From Bacteroidota bacterium (GTDB lineage Bacteria > Bacteroidota > Bacteroidia > Flavobacteriales > Flavobacteriaceae): a stretch of 38,916 nt of DNA. Both the position numbers and the translations under genes were made by a program. Below the pieces are notes generated by a model, which did not search any database, was not told the DNA's origin, and saw nothing but the letters and a program-made list of their open reading frames with translations. The stretch covers positions 1 through 38,916 of the forward strand of contig JAJRSY010000107.1 of the NCBI GenBank assembly GCA_024278565.1, in the 5' to 3' direction. Shown here one piece after another: positions 17,080-24,776 of the stretch (position 1 is the stretch's first letter; the number at the start of each line of letters is the position of its first letter).

Positions 17080-17463
17080 ATGAAAAAATTAGTTTTAACA
17101 GCTGTAACAATAGTACTTGTATCATTTACAGGATTTTCACAAAAACTTAATAAAGAAACCCTTTGTAAGAAATGGCACCTCGAAAAATATGAAATAATAT
17201 GGGTAGATTATGAACCCGAAGAAAAAGAAAAGAACGATTATTTTTTGCTCAAGAACGATATGACTTACGTTAGTGTAGATGAAGGTGTAAGGTCAACAGG
17301 GAAATGGACCTATAATGATGATAAAGACTTTTTTACCCTGTTCAACAAAGAAGGAGAAGGTTTGAAAATCAAAGTTGATAGATTATCTACAGATAAAATG
17401 GTGGTCAATCTGGATATTAAAGAAATGAAAGGTGTGGACATTCATTATATAATGACGAAATAA
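17080..17463 (+). CDS. Secreted lipocalin-like small protein
   Basis: 127 aa with a clear signal peptide (cleavage likely after TGFSQ, residue 21). The mature part opens with ETLCKKWHLEKYEI and continues with alternating beta strands (MTYVSVDEGVRSTGKWTYN, then DKDFFTLFN), the pattern of the lipocalin-like domains common in secreted Bacteroidota proteins. It follows the RND pump on the same strand and its stop overlaps the start of the next gene by one base (TAATG), so it belongs to the same operon. A ligand-binding periplasmic role in the efflux system is conceivable but not shown. Confidence 0.75.
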   Translation: MKKLVLTAVTIVLVSFTGFSQKLNKETLCKKWHLEKYEIIWVDYEPEEKEKNDYFLLKNDMTYVSVDEGVRSTGKWTYNDDKDFFTLFNKEGEGLKIKVDRLSTDKMVVNLDIKEMKGVDIHYIMTK

Positions 17464-18548
17464 TGGACAAAAAACCACATCGCATATTAGGCTACGACTT
17501 TGCCCGTGGCCTTGCCATTATCGGTATGGTACTTGTGAATTTTAAAGAAGTAATGGTAAAAGGGTCAGATGGGGTCTTGTTTCAATTGGTAGAATTGTTA
17601 TCTGGCAAAGCCTCTGCACTTTTTGTCGTGCTTGCTGGTGTAGGTATGACACTAATGTACCAAAGTGCAAAAGCAAAAAACGATGTCAATAAAATGAAGC
17701 AGCTAAAATTGACCATACTTAAAAGAGCTGCGTTCCTTTTCGTTGTAGGTCTGAGTTATTATTCCGTTTGGCCTGCTGATATTTTACATTATTACGGACT
17801 GTATTTATCAATTGGGGTTTTGTTTTTGTCAGTTTCCCGTAAATGGCTACTTATAATTAGTTCATTTCTGATTACAAGCTATTCAGCATTAATGCTGTTT
17901 TATAATTACGAAACAGGTTGGGATTGGAAAACACTTGAGTATACAGACTTTTTCACAGTAACCGGTTTTTTGCGCAACCTCTTTCTTAATGGTTTTCATC
18001 CCGTACTACCTTGGATAGCCTTTTTGATAACCGGTATTTGGGTAGGCAGAATAAATTTTAATGACAATACAAAAAGAAAACGTATTACGGTAATATCACT
18101 TCTAGTGTTTGTTGCATTTCAAAGTGTTTCAATATTATCGATCAAGTCGCTAGGGCAGTTATCCCCAACAGGGGCAATTAAAATTGAATACCTGTTCGGT
18201 ACGATGCCGATGCCCCCAATGTTCTTTTATATGATTACCGCTTCGGGCCTGGCAGTATTTGTTATTTCGACATCAATATATTTTTGCAATAAATTATCGC
18301 ATACGATTTTTGTAAAGCAGATGATAAGCACAGGGCAACTTGCATTGAGCAATTACCTCTTTCACGTAATTTTTGGAATGCTTTCAATTGAACTGTTTTT
18401 TGGAAAATTGGAGCATGCCTTTTCAATAGAATTTGTTATTGTTTATGCGATTGTCTTTAGCGCCCTAATGGTTATTTTTTCCCATTTATGGTGCAAAAGA
18501 TTCAAAAAAGGACCATTAGAATCCTTAATGCGGAAAATCACATCATAA
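17463..18548 (+). CDS. DUF418-family polytopic membrane protein
   Basis: 361 aa with about nine to ten membrane helices. The N-terminal segment RILGYDFARGLAIIGMVLVN resembles the acyltransferase/DUF1624-like start of this group. The C-terminus has the DUF418 signature region (STGQLALSNYLFHVIFGM ... LWCKRFKKGPLESLMRK). Relatives include YeiB-like proteins of unknown function. It is translationally coupled to the preceding lipocalin-like gene (1-bp overlap) and probably ends the efflux operon; it converges on the esterase at 18662 with no obvious terminator between them. Confidence 0.85.
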   Translation: MDKKPHRILGYDFARGLAIIGMVLVNFKEVMVKGSDGVLFQLVELLSGKASALFVVLAGVGMTLMYQSAKAKNDVNKMKQLKLTILKRAAFLFVVGLSYYSVWPADILHYYGLYLSIGVLFLSVSRKWLLIISSFLITSYSALMLFYNYETGWDWKTLEYTDFFTVTGFLRNLFLNGFHPVLPWIAFLITGIWVGRINFNDNTKRKRITVISLLVFVAFQSVSILSIKSLGQLSPTGAIKIEYLFGTMPMPPMFFYMITASGLAVFVISTSIYFCNKLSHTIFVKQMISTGQLALSNYLFHVIFGMLSIELFFGKLEHAFSIEFVIVYAIVFSALMVIFSHLWCKRFKKGPLESLMRKITS

Positions 18549-18661
18549 CTACGGAAATATTTTTTATTAACTTACATTGTTGTCCGAATGAACTACCCCG
18601 TAGGGCTTCGGATCTACTGGCTCACCTGCCAAATGGTATGGCAAGCAAGATAGTGGTAAAT

Positions 18662-19321
18662 CTAGACCTTGTCTTCCAACCACTTTTTGAAAGACGCAAG
18701 GTTTTGTGGGGAAACACCATGGCCAACGGGGAATTCCTCATAAATATGGTCAATTCCAAGATTTTCTAAAAAACCGGGGATCCTTTGCGCCCATTCAGGC
18801 GGAATTACCTGATCTACCTGCCCATGCGAGGCATATATTTTAAGGTTTTCATGATTTTTTTTATCGTATCCATCTTCAAGAATACCTTCGTTGATATACC
18901 CGCTCAAGGCAATAACGTTCTTTATTTTTTCAGGATACGAAAGCGCAACCGCATAACTTAAGACAGTACCTTGGCTGAACCCGAGCAATGTAATGTTTTC
19001 GGTATCGAGACTATATGCTTTACATGCCTCATCGATAAACACCGAAATTTTATCCCTTGACAGTTTTGCTTGCTCATCATCGCTCCATTTACCGTGTTCA
19101 GCATCAAAATTGATGGTGTACCAAGCGTTGCCAAAGGGCTGCATGGGGTAGGGGGCACGAACCGAAATGATACAAAACGTTTCTTGAAGCTCTGGTGCAA
19201 ATGAAAAAAGATCTTCTTCATTGCTGCCATAGCCGTGAAACATAAAGAGCACGGGTGGTTTTCCTTCTTTTAATACGGAAGGTCTGATCAAGTGTTCTAA
19301 AGATAAGGGTGCGGTTGTCAT
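18662..19321 (-). CDS. Alpha/beta hydrolase, carboxylesterase/phospholipase type
   Basis: A 219-aa serine hydrolase of the dienelactone hydrolase/phospholipase-carboxylesterase family. The oxyanion motif FMFHGYGSNEED lies at 27-37. The nucleophile elbow is GFSQG (S116) and the acid is D170 in HGQVDQVIP. The base is H201 in FPVGHGVS. It is cytoplasmic, with no signal peptide. Family members cleave short acyl esters. It is transcribed with the DUF4870-like genes upstream (6-bp gap to 19328). Confidence 0.9.
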   Translation of the reverse strand: MTTAPLSLEHLIRPSVLKEGKPPVLFMFHGYGSNEEDLFSFAPELQETFCIISVRAPYPMQPFGNAWYTINFDAEHGKWSDDEQAKLSRDKISVFIDEACKAYSLDTENITLLGFSQGTVLSYAVALSYPEKIKNVIALSGYINEGILEDGYDKKNHENLKIYASHGQVDQVIPPEWAQRIPGFLENLGIDHIYEEFPVGHGVSPQNLASFKKWLEDKV

Positions 19322-19327
19322 AGTATT

Positions 19328-19651
19328 TTACTGGATAAATGTAAACCATTTTTGAAAATAAGGACCGAGTACCGGCACTGAATTTTTTTTCTCTGTCAGG
19401 GCGCCAATAAAACCGTACCCCCATAAAACAAGGTAAAAAACATAAAGACCGTACCACGCATATTCGTTGTACCACTGACTTAAGAACAGTGCAAAACCTA
19501 AAAAACAGAGGTGCAGACCAAATGCCTGCCTTGTATGAAAACGGCCGAAATCATTTTTGGTCTCCATATTCATGCTTAGGGCGATCAATGCGCCAACCAA
19601 CGTCATATACGCGATCATCGCCGTGGTTTTCCCTTTTTTTTCAATACTCAT
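19328..19651 (-). CDS. DUF4870/Tic20-like small membrane protein
   Basis: 107 aa with three predicted membrane helices (about 12-28, 45-62 and 66-85). The N-terminal pattern GKTTAMIAYMTLVGALIA, then NDFGRFHTRQAFGLH, is the hallmark of the DUF4870/Tic20-like family. It is a paralogue of the frameshifted gene immediately upstream (19737-20059), with the same reconstructed length of 107 aa. It is probably co-transcribed with the esterase. Function is unknown. Confidence 0.82.
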   Translation of the reverse strand: MSIEKKGKTTAMIAYMTLVGALIALSMNMETKNDFGRFHTRQAFGLHLCFLGFALFLSQWYNEYAWYGLYVFYLVLWGYGFIGALTEKKNSVPVLGPYFQKWFTFIQ

Positions 19652-19684
19652 GGATCAAAAGTAGGTGAACCAAACATTTTGGGC

Positions 19685-19717
19685 AAAAAAAAGAGACCCG
19701 AATAGAGCCTCTTTTTT
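19685..19717. terminator. Hairpin terminator between the two DUF4870-like genes
   Basis: Arms AAAAAAGAG (19687-19695) and CTCTTTTTT (19709-19717) with a 13-base loop. It would end the leftward transcript of the frameshifted gene and, in the minus orientation, provides a U tract. Confidence 0.6.
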
Positions 19718-19736
19718 ATATAATCTGGGTTAACGA

Positions 19737-20059
19737 TTATTTACCGCCACCCATTGTACCAATAACCGGTAATGGCTCTGCCTTTCCGTTAACTGCGTTT
19801 ATAACACCCAGTACCATCAGTAACAGTGGTATATAACCCAGAAAGCTAAGGAAGCCTATCCCAGTTGCCAAAACCAATACATATGTAGCAATGGATATTA
19901 TTATTCCAAGAATAAAAATGCGAAGTGATTGACCTATATGAAACTTGGCAAATTCGTTATTCTTGTCTTTGTTCATAAAGTAGGCAACTATCAACCTATC
20001 AGGGTTATGTAACTGATAATGGCCATTGTTTTTCCTTCGTCAATTGTACTTTGATTCAT
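19737..20059 (-). pseudogene. DUF4870/Tic20-like membrane protein gene with a -1 frameshift
   Basis: The largest single open frame (19737-19994, 85 codons) begins mid-domain at a TTG. Reading upstream from ATG 20059 gives MNQSTIDEGKTMAIISYITL followed by Ile-Gly and then two stops. In the next frame the protein continues as LIVAYFMNKDKNNEFAKFHI. Restoring one T at about 19994-19996 (minus strand GGTTGATAG to GGTTTGATAG) joins the halves into 107 aa, exactly the length of the paralogue at 19328, and every family motif lines up. It may be a true inactivating deletion, a sequencing error, or less likely recoding. Apart from the missing base both halves look well preserved. Confidence 0.78.
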
Positions 20060-20109
20060 AATTATTAATTTTTAAATGGTTGTTATTGTAATATACAACT
20101 GAAATTTAG

Positions 20110-21363
20110 TCAAATTAGTACTTGGTTGTTGCCAATAACGCCATAAACTTCACCTTTAAGGGCTTTTTTAAGGAAAACGCTATTTTTTGAGGTGGAAGAT
20201 ATATGGTTTTGGTAGAAAGTGTATTTTTTTTCAGGGTCGAAAAGTGTGAAACATGCCTTTTCGCCTTTTTTAATGATTGGGGTTTTCAACTGGTACCGTT
20301 CCCTTCCCTTGGTCAATAGGCTTATTGTAGTTTCCAAGTCAAAGAGTTGGTTAAGAGTTCCGAAAGCACTTTCCAATCCTATTGTACCGTAGGTGGCCTT
20401 ATCGAATTCCACCCGTTTTTCCTCAATGTTCATGGGGGTGTGGTCTGAGGTTATAAAATCTATTGTTCCGCCTATTACCCCTTTTAGCAGGGCTTTTGTG
20501 TCTTCTTTGGTACGTAGGGGGGGCATTAGCTTGAAATCGGTCTCAAACTCCCCTAGGTCCTCGTCGTTAAAATATAGGTTGTGCAGGGCTACGCTACAAC
20601 TTATATCCAATCCTTTTTTCTTGGCCTCGGAAATCAGTTTTACCGATTTTGCGGTTGATAGGGTGGGTATATGTAACTTTCCACCGGTATATTCCAAAAT
20701 GAACAGGTCTCTTGCTATCTGGAGTTCTTCCGCAAGAGCGGGAATTCCTTTCAATCCCATTTTTGTTGAAACTTCACCCTCATTAACTACGCCCTTTCCA
20801 GCAATTTGGGCATCCAACGGAAAAGAATGTACCAGCCCGTCAAAGCTTTGGGCGTACTGCAAAGCAATTTTAAGAAGATTGGAATTTCCGATCGGGCGTT
20901 TGTAATCGTAAAAACCGACCGCCCCTGCATTTTTCATATCGTAGAGTTCGGCCAAACCCCTTCCTTCACTTTTTACAGTTAATGTGCCTAGGGGGTAGAG
21001 GTTGGTTGCATGGCCCTTAGCTGCATTTTTCAGAAATACAATATCAGAACTGCTATCTGGCACTGGGTACGAGTTGGGGTTCAGTACAATATCGGTAAAC
21101 CCACTTTTGGTGGCGGTCAGCAGTCCGTTTGAAATAGTTTCCCGCTCTTCAAAGCCCGGCTCGCCAAAACTAATACTGCTATCAAACCAACCCACCGATA
21201 TATGAAGGTTTTTGAAATCGACGATTTGGGTTTTGCCCTTTGGCGTTATTTTAGTTGCTATGGTATCGATGATGCCATTTTTAATGAGGATATCACGTTT
21301 TTTAAAATGCAGGGCCTTGTTGTTGGCATCTATAATTCTGGCAGCTTTTATGAGTACGTTCAT
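20110..21363 (-). CDS. Dihydroorotase homologue lacking the metal-binding HxH motif
   Basis: A 417-aa amidohydrolase-superfamily protein clearly related to PyrC (TIGR00857-like). N-terminal beta sandwich, then GWFDSSISFGEPGFEERETI (59-78), where active enzymes have DxHxHFRxPG. Both histidines are Ser (S63, S65) and the substrate-binding Arg is Gly67. NPNSYPVPDS replaces MPNTxPVxD. H179 and the late TSDHTP (D307) remain. It is therefore probably not a working dihydroorotase; such pseudo-DHOases can scaffold aspartate transcarbamoylase (known for the Pseudomonas PyrC homologue). I chose ATG 21363, which overlaps the upstream stop as ATGA and opens with the family-like MNVLIKAARIID; the longer frame to 21432 lies inside the BatA-like gene. 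Confidence 0.87.
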   Translation of the reverse strand: MNVLIKAARIIDANNKALHFKKRDILIKNGIIDTIATKITPKGKTQIVDFKNLHISVGWFDSSISFGEPGFEERETISNGLLTATKSGFTDIVLNPNSYPVPDSSSDIVFLKNAAKGHATNLYPLGTLTVKSEGRGLAELYDMKNAGAVGFYDYKRPIGNSNLLKIALQYAQSFDGLVHSFPLDAQIAGKGVVNEGEVSTKMGLKGIPALAEELQIARDLFILEYTGGKLHIPTLSTAKSVKLISEAKKKGLDISCSVALHNLYFNDEDLGEFETDFKLMPPLRTKEDTKALLKGVIGGTIDFITSDHTPMNIEEKRVEFDKATYGTIGLESAFGTLNQLFDLETTISLLTKGRERYQLKTPIIKKGEKACFTLFDPEKKYTFYQNHISSTSKNSVFLKKALKGEVYGVIGNNQVLI

Positions 21364-23282
21364 TTTATAAATTTTTGTATCAGCACTTCGGTCACCATAA
21401 ACAACACCGCTAAAATAACAAACCATTTCCAAAGCTCGTTTACAGTAGCGTCTTTTTGCAAGTTCTGAAATAGCGATGCTATCGTTTTTTCTGAGTTATA
21501 TGCGCTTAAAGATTCCATATTCATATAGTTCAGTCGGCTTTCAGCCCTTGGGTAATTGAAACTTAAATTTTTCAATACGGTTTTATCGTCCTTAACACTG
21601 TATACTCCATCAGAAGTTGGGTGTTCATAGAATGTCAACGAAGTCTTGTTTGAAAATGATCGTTGTTGGGGAATAAATTCATAATCACCTCTAACGACTT
21701 TTAGAATATGGTCTTTTGCCAGTTTAATGGGAATTTCAATTTTTGCCATACTACCCAGAAGCGTATAAAGTTCTGGTAATTTAAGGCTGTTCATGCCCAT
21801 ATTGTAAAAAGTAGGTACGATCAACGGAGAATTTTTGAAATTAGAATTTTTACTGGAAATGGATGCCGTGAAGATAAAGACCTGATCCGAACCAAAAAGA
21901 AACTGACTTTTATTCTGAAACGACAGCATGTTACGGGCGTTTGTTTTTGCCTTAAAGTAATGCAACACCTTAGGGTACTGAAAATTAACTACTTTTTTTT
22001 CAAACACATCTCTGAACAAGGGGTGCGAAAAAGAGATATCGGTAATCTGCTGTTCCTTGTTAAAACCTTGTGTATACGTTGTTGAAAAGTAATTCGATAG
22101 CAATTGATTGTACGAATCGAGATCTATTTTTACGGCAGGTACGATTACTAGACTGCCCCCATTATCAGTGAATGACTTGAGATTGGTTGACAAAGCAGTG
22201 GGTATGGTTTCCAGTTCATTTAAAACAATCAGGTTTTGATCGTTCAAAGTGCTATAGTTTAAATTAGTAAGGGTGTTGGCAGAGAATTGAAACTCATCTT
22301 GAGTGAAAATACGTTTTAAATAGGTACTATTGGCAGTGCCAATAGCGCGGACTTTTATTTTGTCTTTCGCATCAATGTTAAAGTAGAGCTGGTTGTCATA
22401 GGTGAGGCCCCCGTCCAATATTTCAATTTTGCCTTTGATTACTTCATTTTTGGGCAGTGTAAAATTGACCTTTGCTTTTTTGTTCTTATTAAATGAAGCT
22501 GCTGTTTTTGCTATCAGTTTTTCAGCATTAAAGAGAGAAACAGGTATGCTTTCAATAGTGAAACTGCTCGAGAGCAATGCAGTAAGCTCAATATTGTCTG
22601 AGCCACTGTTGTTTATGAAAACAGAATCTAAAGAGACATTCTCTGAATTCTGAGAATCGAGGAGAACTAAGTGTTTTTTAACCGTACTGATCGAATCAAT
22701 TGTCTTAGATGCCATACGTTGCTGAAAATCAGAAATGACCACTGTATTTTTGAACGTATTTTCCTCAGAGGTGTAGAGCGCATTTGCTTTGAGATATATC
22801 TCGTTCAATTTCAGTTGCTTTTCTGTATAATCAAGCGTTAAAAGATCGTTCTGAACATCTTTTAAAGTAACTTCATTAAACACCTTTGTATTGGTGAATA
22901 GACTGAATGTTTGGTTTTTGGGCAGTTCTTTTATGAGGTTTTGAACAGCATCATCAAGCAGGGTGGTGTTTTCTGTTTTGGCCTGCATACTAAACGAATT
23001 ATCTAGGTAAATAACGGTTTCTTTTTCTTGAAGTGCTGATTTATTGGCAAAAAAAGGCTGGGCAAAGGCGATTATCAGGGCAGTGAGCAATAGCATTCTT
23101 GTGAAAAGCAATAGCCATTTTTTTAAGCTATTGCTACGTCGTGATTCAGCTACTACTTTCTGTAAGAGCTTTACATTGGTGAAAGGGGTTTTCTTAAACT
23201 TTCGAAGTTGAAAAAGATGAATGAAAAGAGGAATCAGTAGAAGAAATAAGGCCCAAAGTAGTTCTGGATATTTAAACTGCAT
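21360..23282 (-). CDS. BatA-domain membrane protein with VWA-like region
   Basis: 640 aa. The N-terminus is the Bacteroidota double-transmembrane BatA domain: helix 1 at about 8-25, a KFKKTPFTNVKLL linker, and helix 2 at about 56-78. A von Willebrand A-like domain follows with the MIDAS start YLDNSFSM (D94, S96, S98). The long middle part is probably periplasmic, and a last helix lies near 618-636. Relatives belong to Bat (aerotolerance) loci, but no MoxR ATPase or other bat gene is nearby; here it is coupled by a 4-bp ATGA overlap to the dihydroorotase homologue. A TATATTTG -7 element lies about 20 bp upstream. Function is unknown. Confidence 0.88.
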   Translation of the reverse strand: MQFKYPELLWALFLLLIPLFIHLFQLRKFKKTPFTNVKLLQKVVAESRRSNSLKKWLLLFTRMLLLTALIIAFAQPFFANKSALQEKETVIYLDNSFSMQAKTENTTLLDDAVQNLIKELPKNQTFSLFTNTKVFNEVTLKDVQNDLLTLDYTEKQLKLNEIYLKANALYTSEENTFKNTVVISDFQQRMASKTIDSISTVKKHLVLLDSQNSENVSLDSVFINNSGSDNIELTALLSSSFTIESIPVSLFNAEKLIAKTAASFNKNKKAKVNFTLPKNEVIKGKIEILDGGLTYDNQLYFNIDAKDKIKVRAIGTANSTYLKRIFTQDEFQFSANTLTNLNYSTLNDQNLIVLNELETIPTALSTNLKSFTDNGGSLVIVPAVKIDLDSYNQLLSNYFSTTYTQGFNKEQQITDISFSHPLFRDVFEKKVVNFQYPKVLHYFKAKTNARNMLSFQNKSQFLFGSDQVFIFTASISSKNSNFKNSPLIVPTFYNMGMNSLKLPELYTLLGSMAKIEIPIKLAKDHILKVVRGDYEFIPQQRSFSNKTSLTFYEHPTSDGVYSVKDDKTVLKNLSFNYPRAESRLNYMNMESLSAYNSEKTIASLFQNLQKDATVNELWKWFVILAVLFMVTEVLIQKFIK

Positions 23283-23299
23283 TCCCGATTTTGGTTTGG

Positions 23300-23307
23300 C
23301 AAATATA
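23300..23307 (-). promoter_or_regulatory. Bacteroidota -7 element upstream of the BatA-like gene
   Basis: The minus strand reads TATATTTG, an exact TAnnTTTG match, 17 bp before the ATG at 23282. No convincing -33 element is seen. Confidence 0.45.
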
Positions 23308-23367
23308 ACTAAAAAAAGATGTAAGACTATCGTGTTTTTAGAGCAATGATAAAAAGTTTAACCGAGT

Positions 23368-24375
23368 TCAACAAAAAAAGAAATAGTTGGTATCGTGGTT
23401 TTTGTTCAAGTTTGAACAGTAATCTTGAATCATTGTTTGTTCCTCTGGGTTGGCCACGGTTATTATGCTTTGAGGGCTATTCAATTGCTCTAAAAAAGTG
23501 TAGTGGAGCATTGGTTTTCCATAAATCTCTTTTCCTATTTTCTTTGGATTGTCACAGAGCCAATGAAAATCGATTTTTTCTTTCAATAAACCCTTGGCAA
23601 TAGTTTTGCCTTTATTTCCTGCGCCCCATACCACCAAAGCTCTATTAGGATCGAAATCAAGTTTCAAAAAATAACGGAGTTTGATGTCCAAGAAATAATT
23701 TTGGGCGTAATGCTCACTTGTACGTGAAGTACGGGTTACATAGTCGCGCCAATGGTGTAGTATTTGGGTACAGGGTATGCATTTTAACCCACGTTCATAA
23801 AAACGAAAAGCTAGGTCGTAATCTTCAGGATACCTGTTCGGTGAAAATGCCCCACAATTGTCAAGATCTTCTTTATGCACCATCCAGCAAGGGGAGGGAA
23901 TGACGCATTCTTTGTAAATTTCTGTAAAATTGCCCCCATCCTGAGTTAGTGTGTTCAACCACGTTTCATAACGTTTGTACCCGTTACCGATTCCTTTTTC
24001 GGAAAAATACCTGACTTGGCCGATGGCAATATGACCAGCACCCATTTTCAATAGTGAAGCGGCCATAACCTCTAATTTGTCGGGAGACATAATGTCATCA
24101 GAATCCATTCGGGTGATAAGATGCCCCTTGCTTCTGGCATAAGCCGAACGTAGCGCATCAATGATGCCGTTACCTTCGTTCTCAATTACTTTAATTCGTG
24201 GATCTTGCAGGGCATAAGTACACATCAGATTATAGCTGCTATCAGTAGAGTGGTCGTTTACTGCCAAAACCTCCCAACTTTCATAGCTTTGTGCCAATAT
24301 CGAGTCGATACACTCTGGCAGAAATACTGCTGTGTTTTTAAAAGGGATCAGAATACTGACCAAGGCGGTTTTCAT
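23368..24375 (-). CDS. Family 2 glycosyltransferase with C-terminal nucleotide-binding-like domain
   Basis: 335 aa from ATG 24375 (MKTALVSILIPFKN); the longer frame to 24447 adds an unlikely leader. The GT-A fold is clear: SILIPFKN (7-14), AVNDHSTDSS (38-47), the metal-binding DSDD (91-94), and the acceptor-side PEDYDLAFR (183-191). After the transferase domain a second module begins with ALVVWGAGNKGKTIAKGLL (246-264), a Rossmann-like GxGxxG variant, followed by LCDNPKKIGKEIYGKPM. This resembles the sugar-nucleotide or NAD-binding modules appended to some GT2 and methyltransferase proteins. It is cytoplasmic and stands alone; the acceptor is unknown, probably a surface glycan. Confidence 0.9.
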   Translation of the reverse strand: MKTALVSILIPFKNTAVFLPECIDSILAQSYESWEVLAVNDHSTDSSYNLMCTYALQDPRIKVIENEGNGIIDALRSAYARSKGHLITRMDSDDIMSPDKLEVMAASLLKMGAGHIAIGQVRYFSEKGIGNGYKRYETWLNTLTQDGGNFTEIYKECVIPSPCWMVHKEDLDNCGAFSPNRYPEDYDLAFRFYERGLKCIPCTQILHHWRDYVTRTSRTSEHYAQNYFLDIKLRYFLKLDFDPNRALVVWGAGNKGKTIAKGLLKEKIDFHWLCDNPKKIGKEIYGKPMLHYTFLEQLNSPQSIITVANPEEQTMIQDYCSNLNKNHDTNYFFFC

Positions 24376-24478
24376 TGGGCACAAGTTACTACTATTGCAA
24401 TCAATTTTAAAAATTGGCAGAAGTTGGATATGGACAATAAAATTCAATAAAAGCCTTTAAAGAATAAAAAAAGCGTTC

Positions 24479-24486
24479 TATATTTG
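24479..24486 (+). promoter_or_regulatory. Bacteroidota -7 element upstream of tRNA-Ser
   Basis: TATATTTG matches TAnnTTTG exactly and ends 10 bp before the first base of the tRNA, the expected distance to a transcription start just ahead of it. Confidence 0.6.
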
Positions 24487-24496
24487 CACCCGCAAA

Positions 24497-24581
24497 GGAG
24501 AAATGGCAGAGTGGTCGAATGCACTAGTCTTGAAAACTAGCGAGGGTCACACCTCCGGGGGTTCGAATCCCTCTTTCTCCG
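24497..24581 (+). tRNA. tRNA-Ser (anticodon UGA)
   Basis: 85 nt, class II. Acceptor arms GGAGAAA (24497-24503) and TTTCTCC (24574-24580) pair, and G24581 is the discriminator. The anticodon stem CTAGT/ACTAG encloses loop CTTGAAA, with TGA at 24531-24533. A long variable arm follows and the T loop is GTTCGAATC. CCA is not encoded. The last bases are copied at 24730-24748. Confidence 0.97.
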
Positions 24582-24584
24582 CAA
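24566..24584 (+). repeat. Direct repeat, copy 1, overlapping the tRNA-Ser 3' end
   Basis: AATCCCTCTTTCTCCGCAA (19 bp) spans the 3' T arm and acceptor of tRNA-Ser plus three bases. An identical copy lies at 24730-24748. The arrangement resembles attL/attR of an element integrated at a tRNA gene. Confidence 0.8.
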
Positions 24585-24604
24585 TCAAATGTGATTTTAG
24601 TGTT

Positions 24605-24666
24605 ACATTTTTGGCATAAAAAAATCCACCGAGCGTGCTTGAGTGGATTTTTTTATGCCAAAATGT
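24605..24666. terminator. Long inverted repeat downstream of tRNA-Ser, probable terminator
   Basis: Left arm 24605-24629 and right arm 24643-24666 pair over about 24 bp with a single T bulge. The inner part is ATCCAC/GTGGAT flanked by A7 and T7, and the outer part is TGGCAT/ATGCCA. The T tract makes it a plausible terminator for the tRNA. It is longer than usual and lies between the two tRNA-end repeats. Confidence 0.7.
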
Positions 24667-24729
24667 ATATCCTGTAAGAATATCTAAAATGGCATTTGCA
24701 GTATGTGGTAGTAAGGTATCAACGTAGTT

Positions 24730-24748
24730 AATCCCTCTTTCTCCGCAA
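24730..24748 (+). repeat. Direct repeat, copy 2 (tRNA-Ser 3' end duplicate)
   Basis: Perfect 19-bp copy of 24566-24584. The bases to its left do not form the rest of a tRNA, so it is a 3'-end fragment, not a second tRNA gene. Confidence 0.8.
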
Positions 24749-24776
24749 AAAACCCACGACAAAAGTTGTGTTTTTT
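24747..24776 (-). terminator. Possible terminator after the FKBP gene
   Basis: On the minus strand CACAAC-TTTT-GTCGTG forms a 6-bp stem with one G-U pair, followed by GGTTTTTTG. It lies right after the stop of the FKBP gene. Confidence 0.45.

Noticed and set aside
18488-18769. 93-codon plus-strand frame
   Set aside because: It begins inside the DUF418 gene and ends antisense to the esterase; no protein-like features.
24660-24748. A second, degenerate tRNA-Ser
   Set aside because: Only the last 19 bp match; no acceptor 5' strand, anticodon arm or D arm can be traced upstream, so I call it a 3'-end direct repeat.
24547-24762. 71-codon minus-strand frame
   Set aside because: It overlaps tRNA-Ser, the long inverted repeat and the tRNA-end copy; it is not coding.
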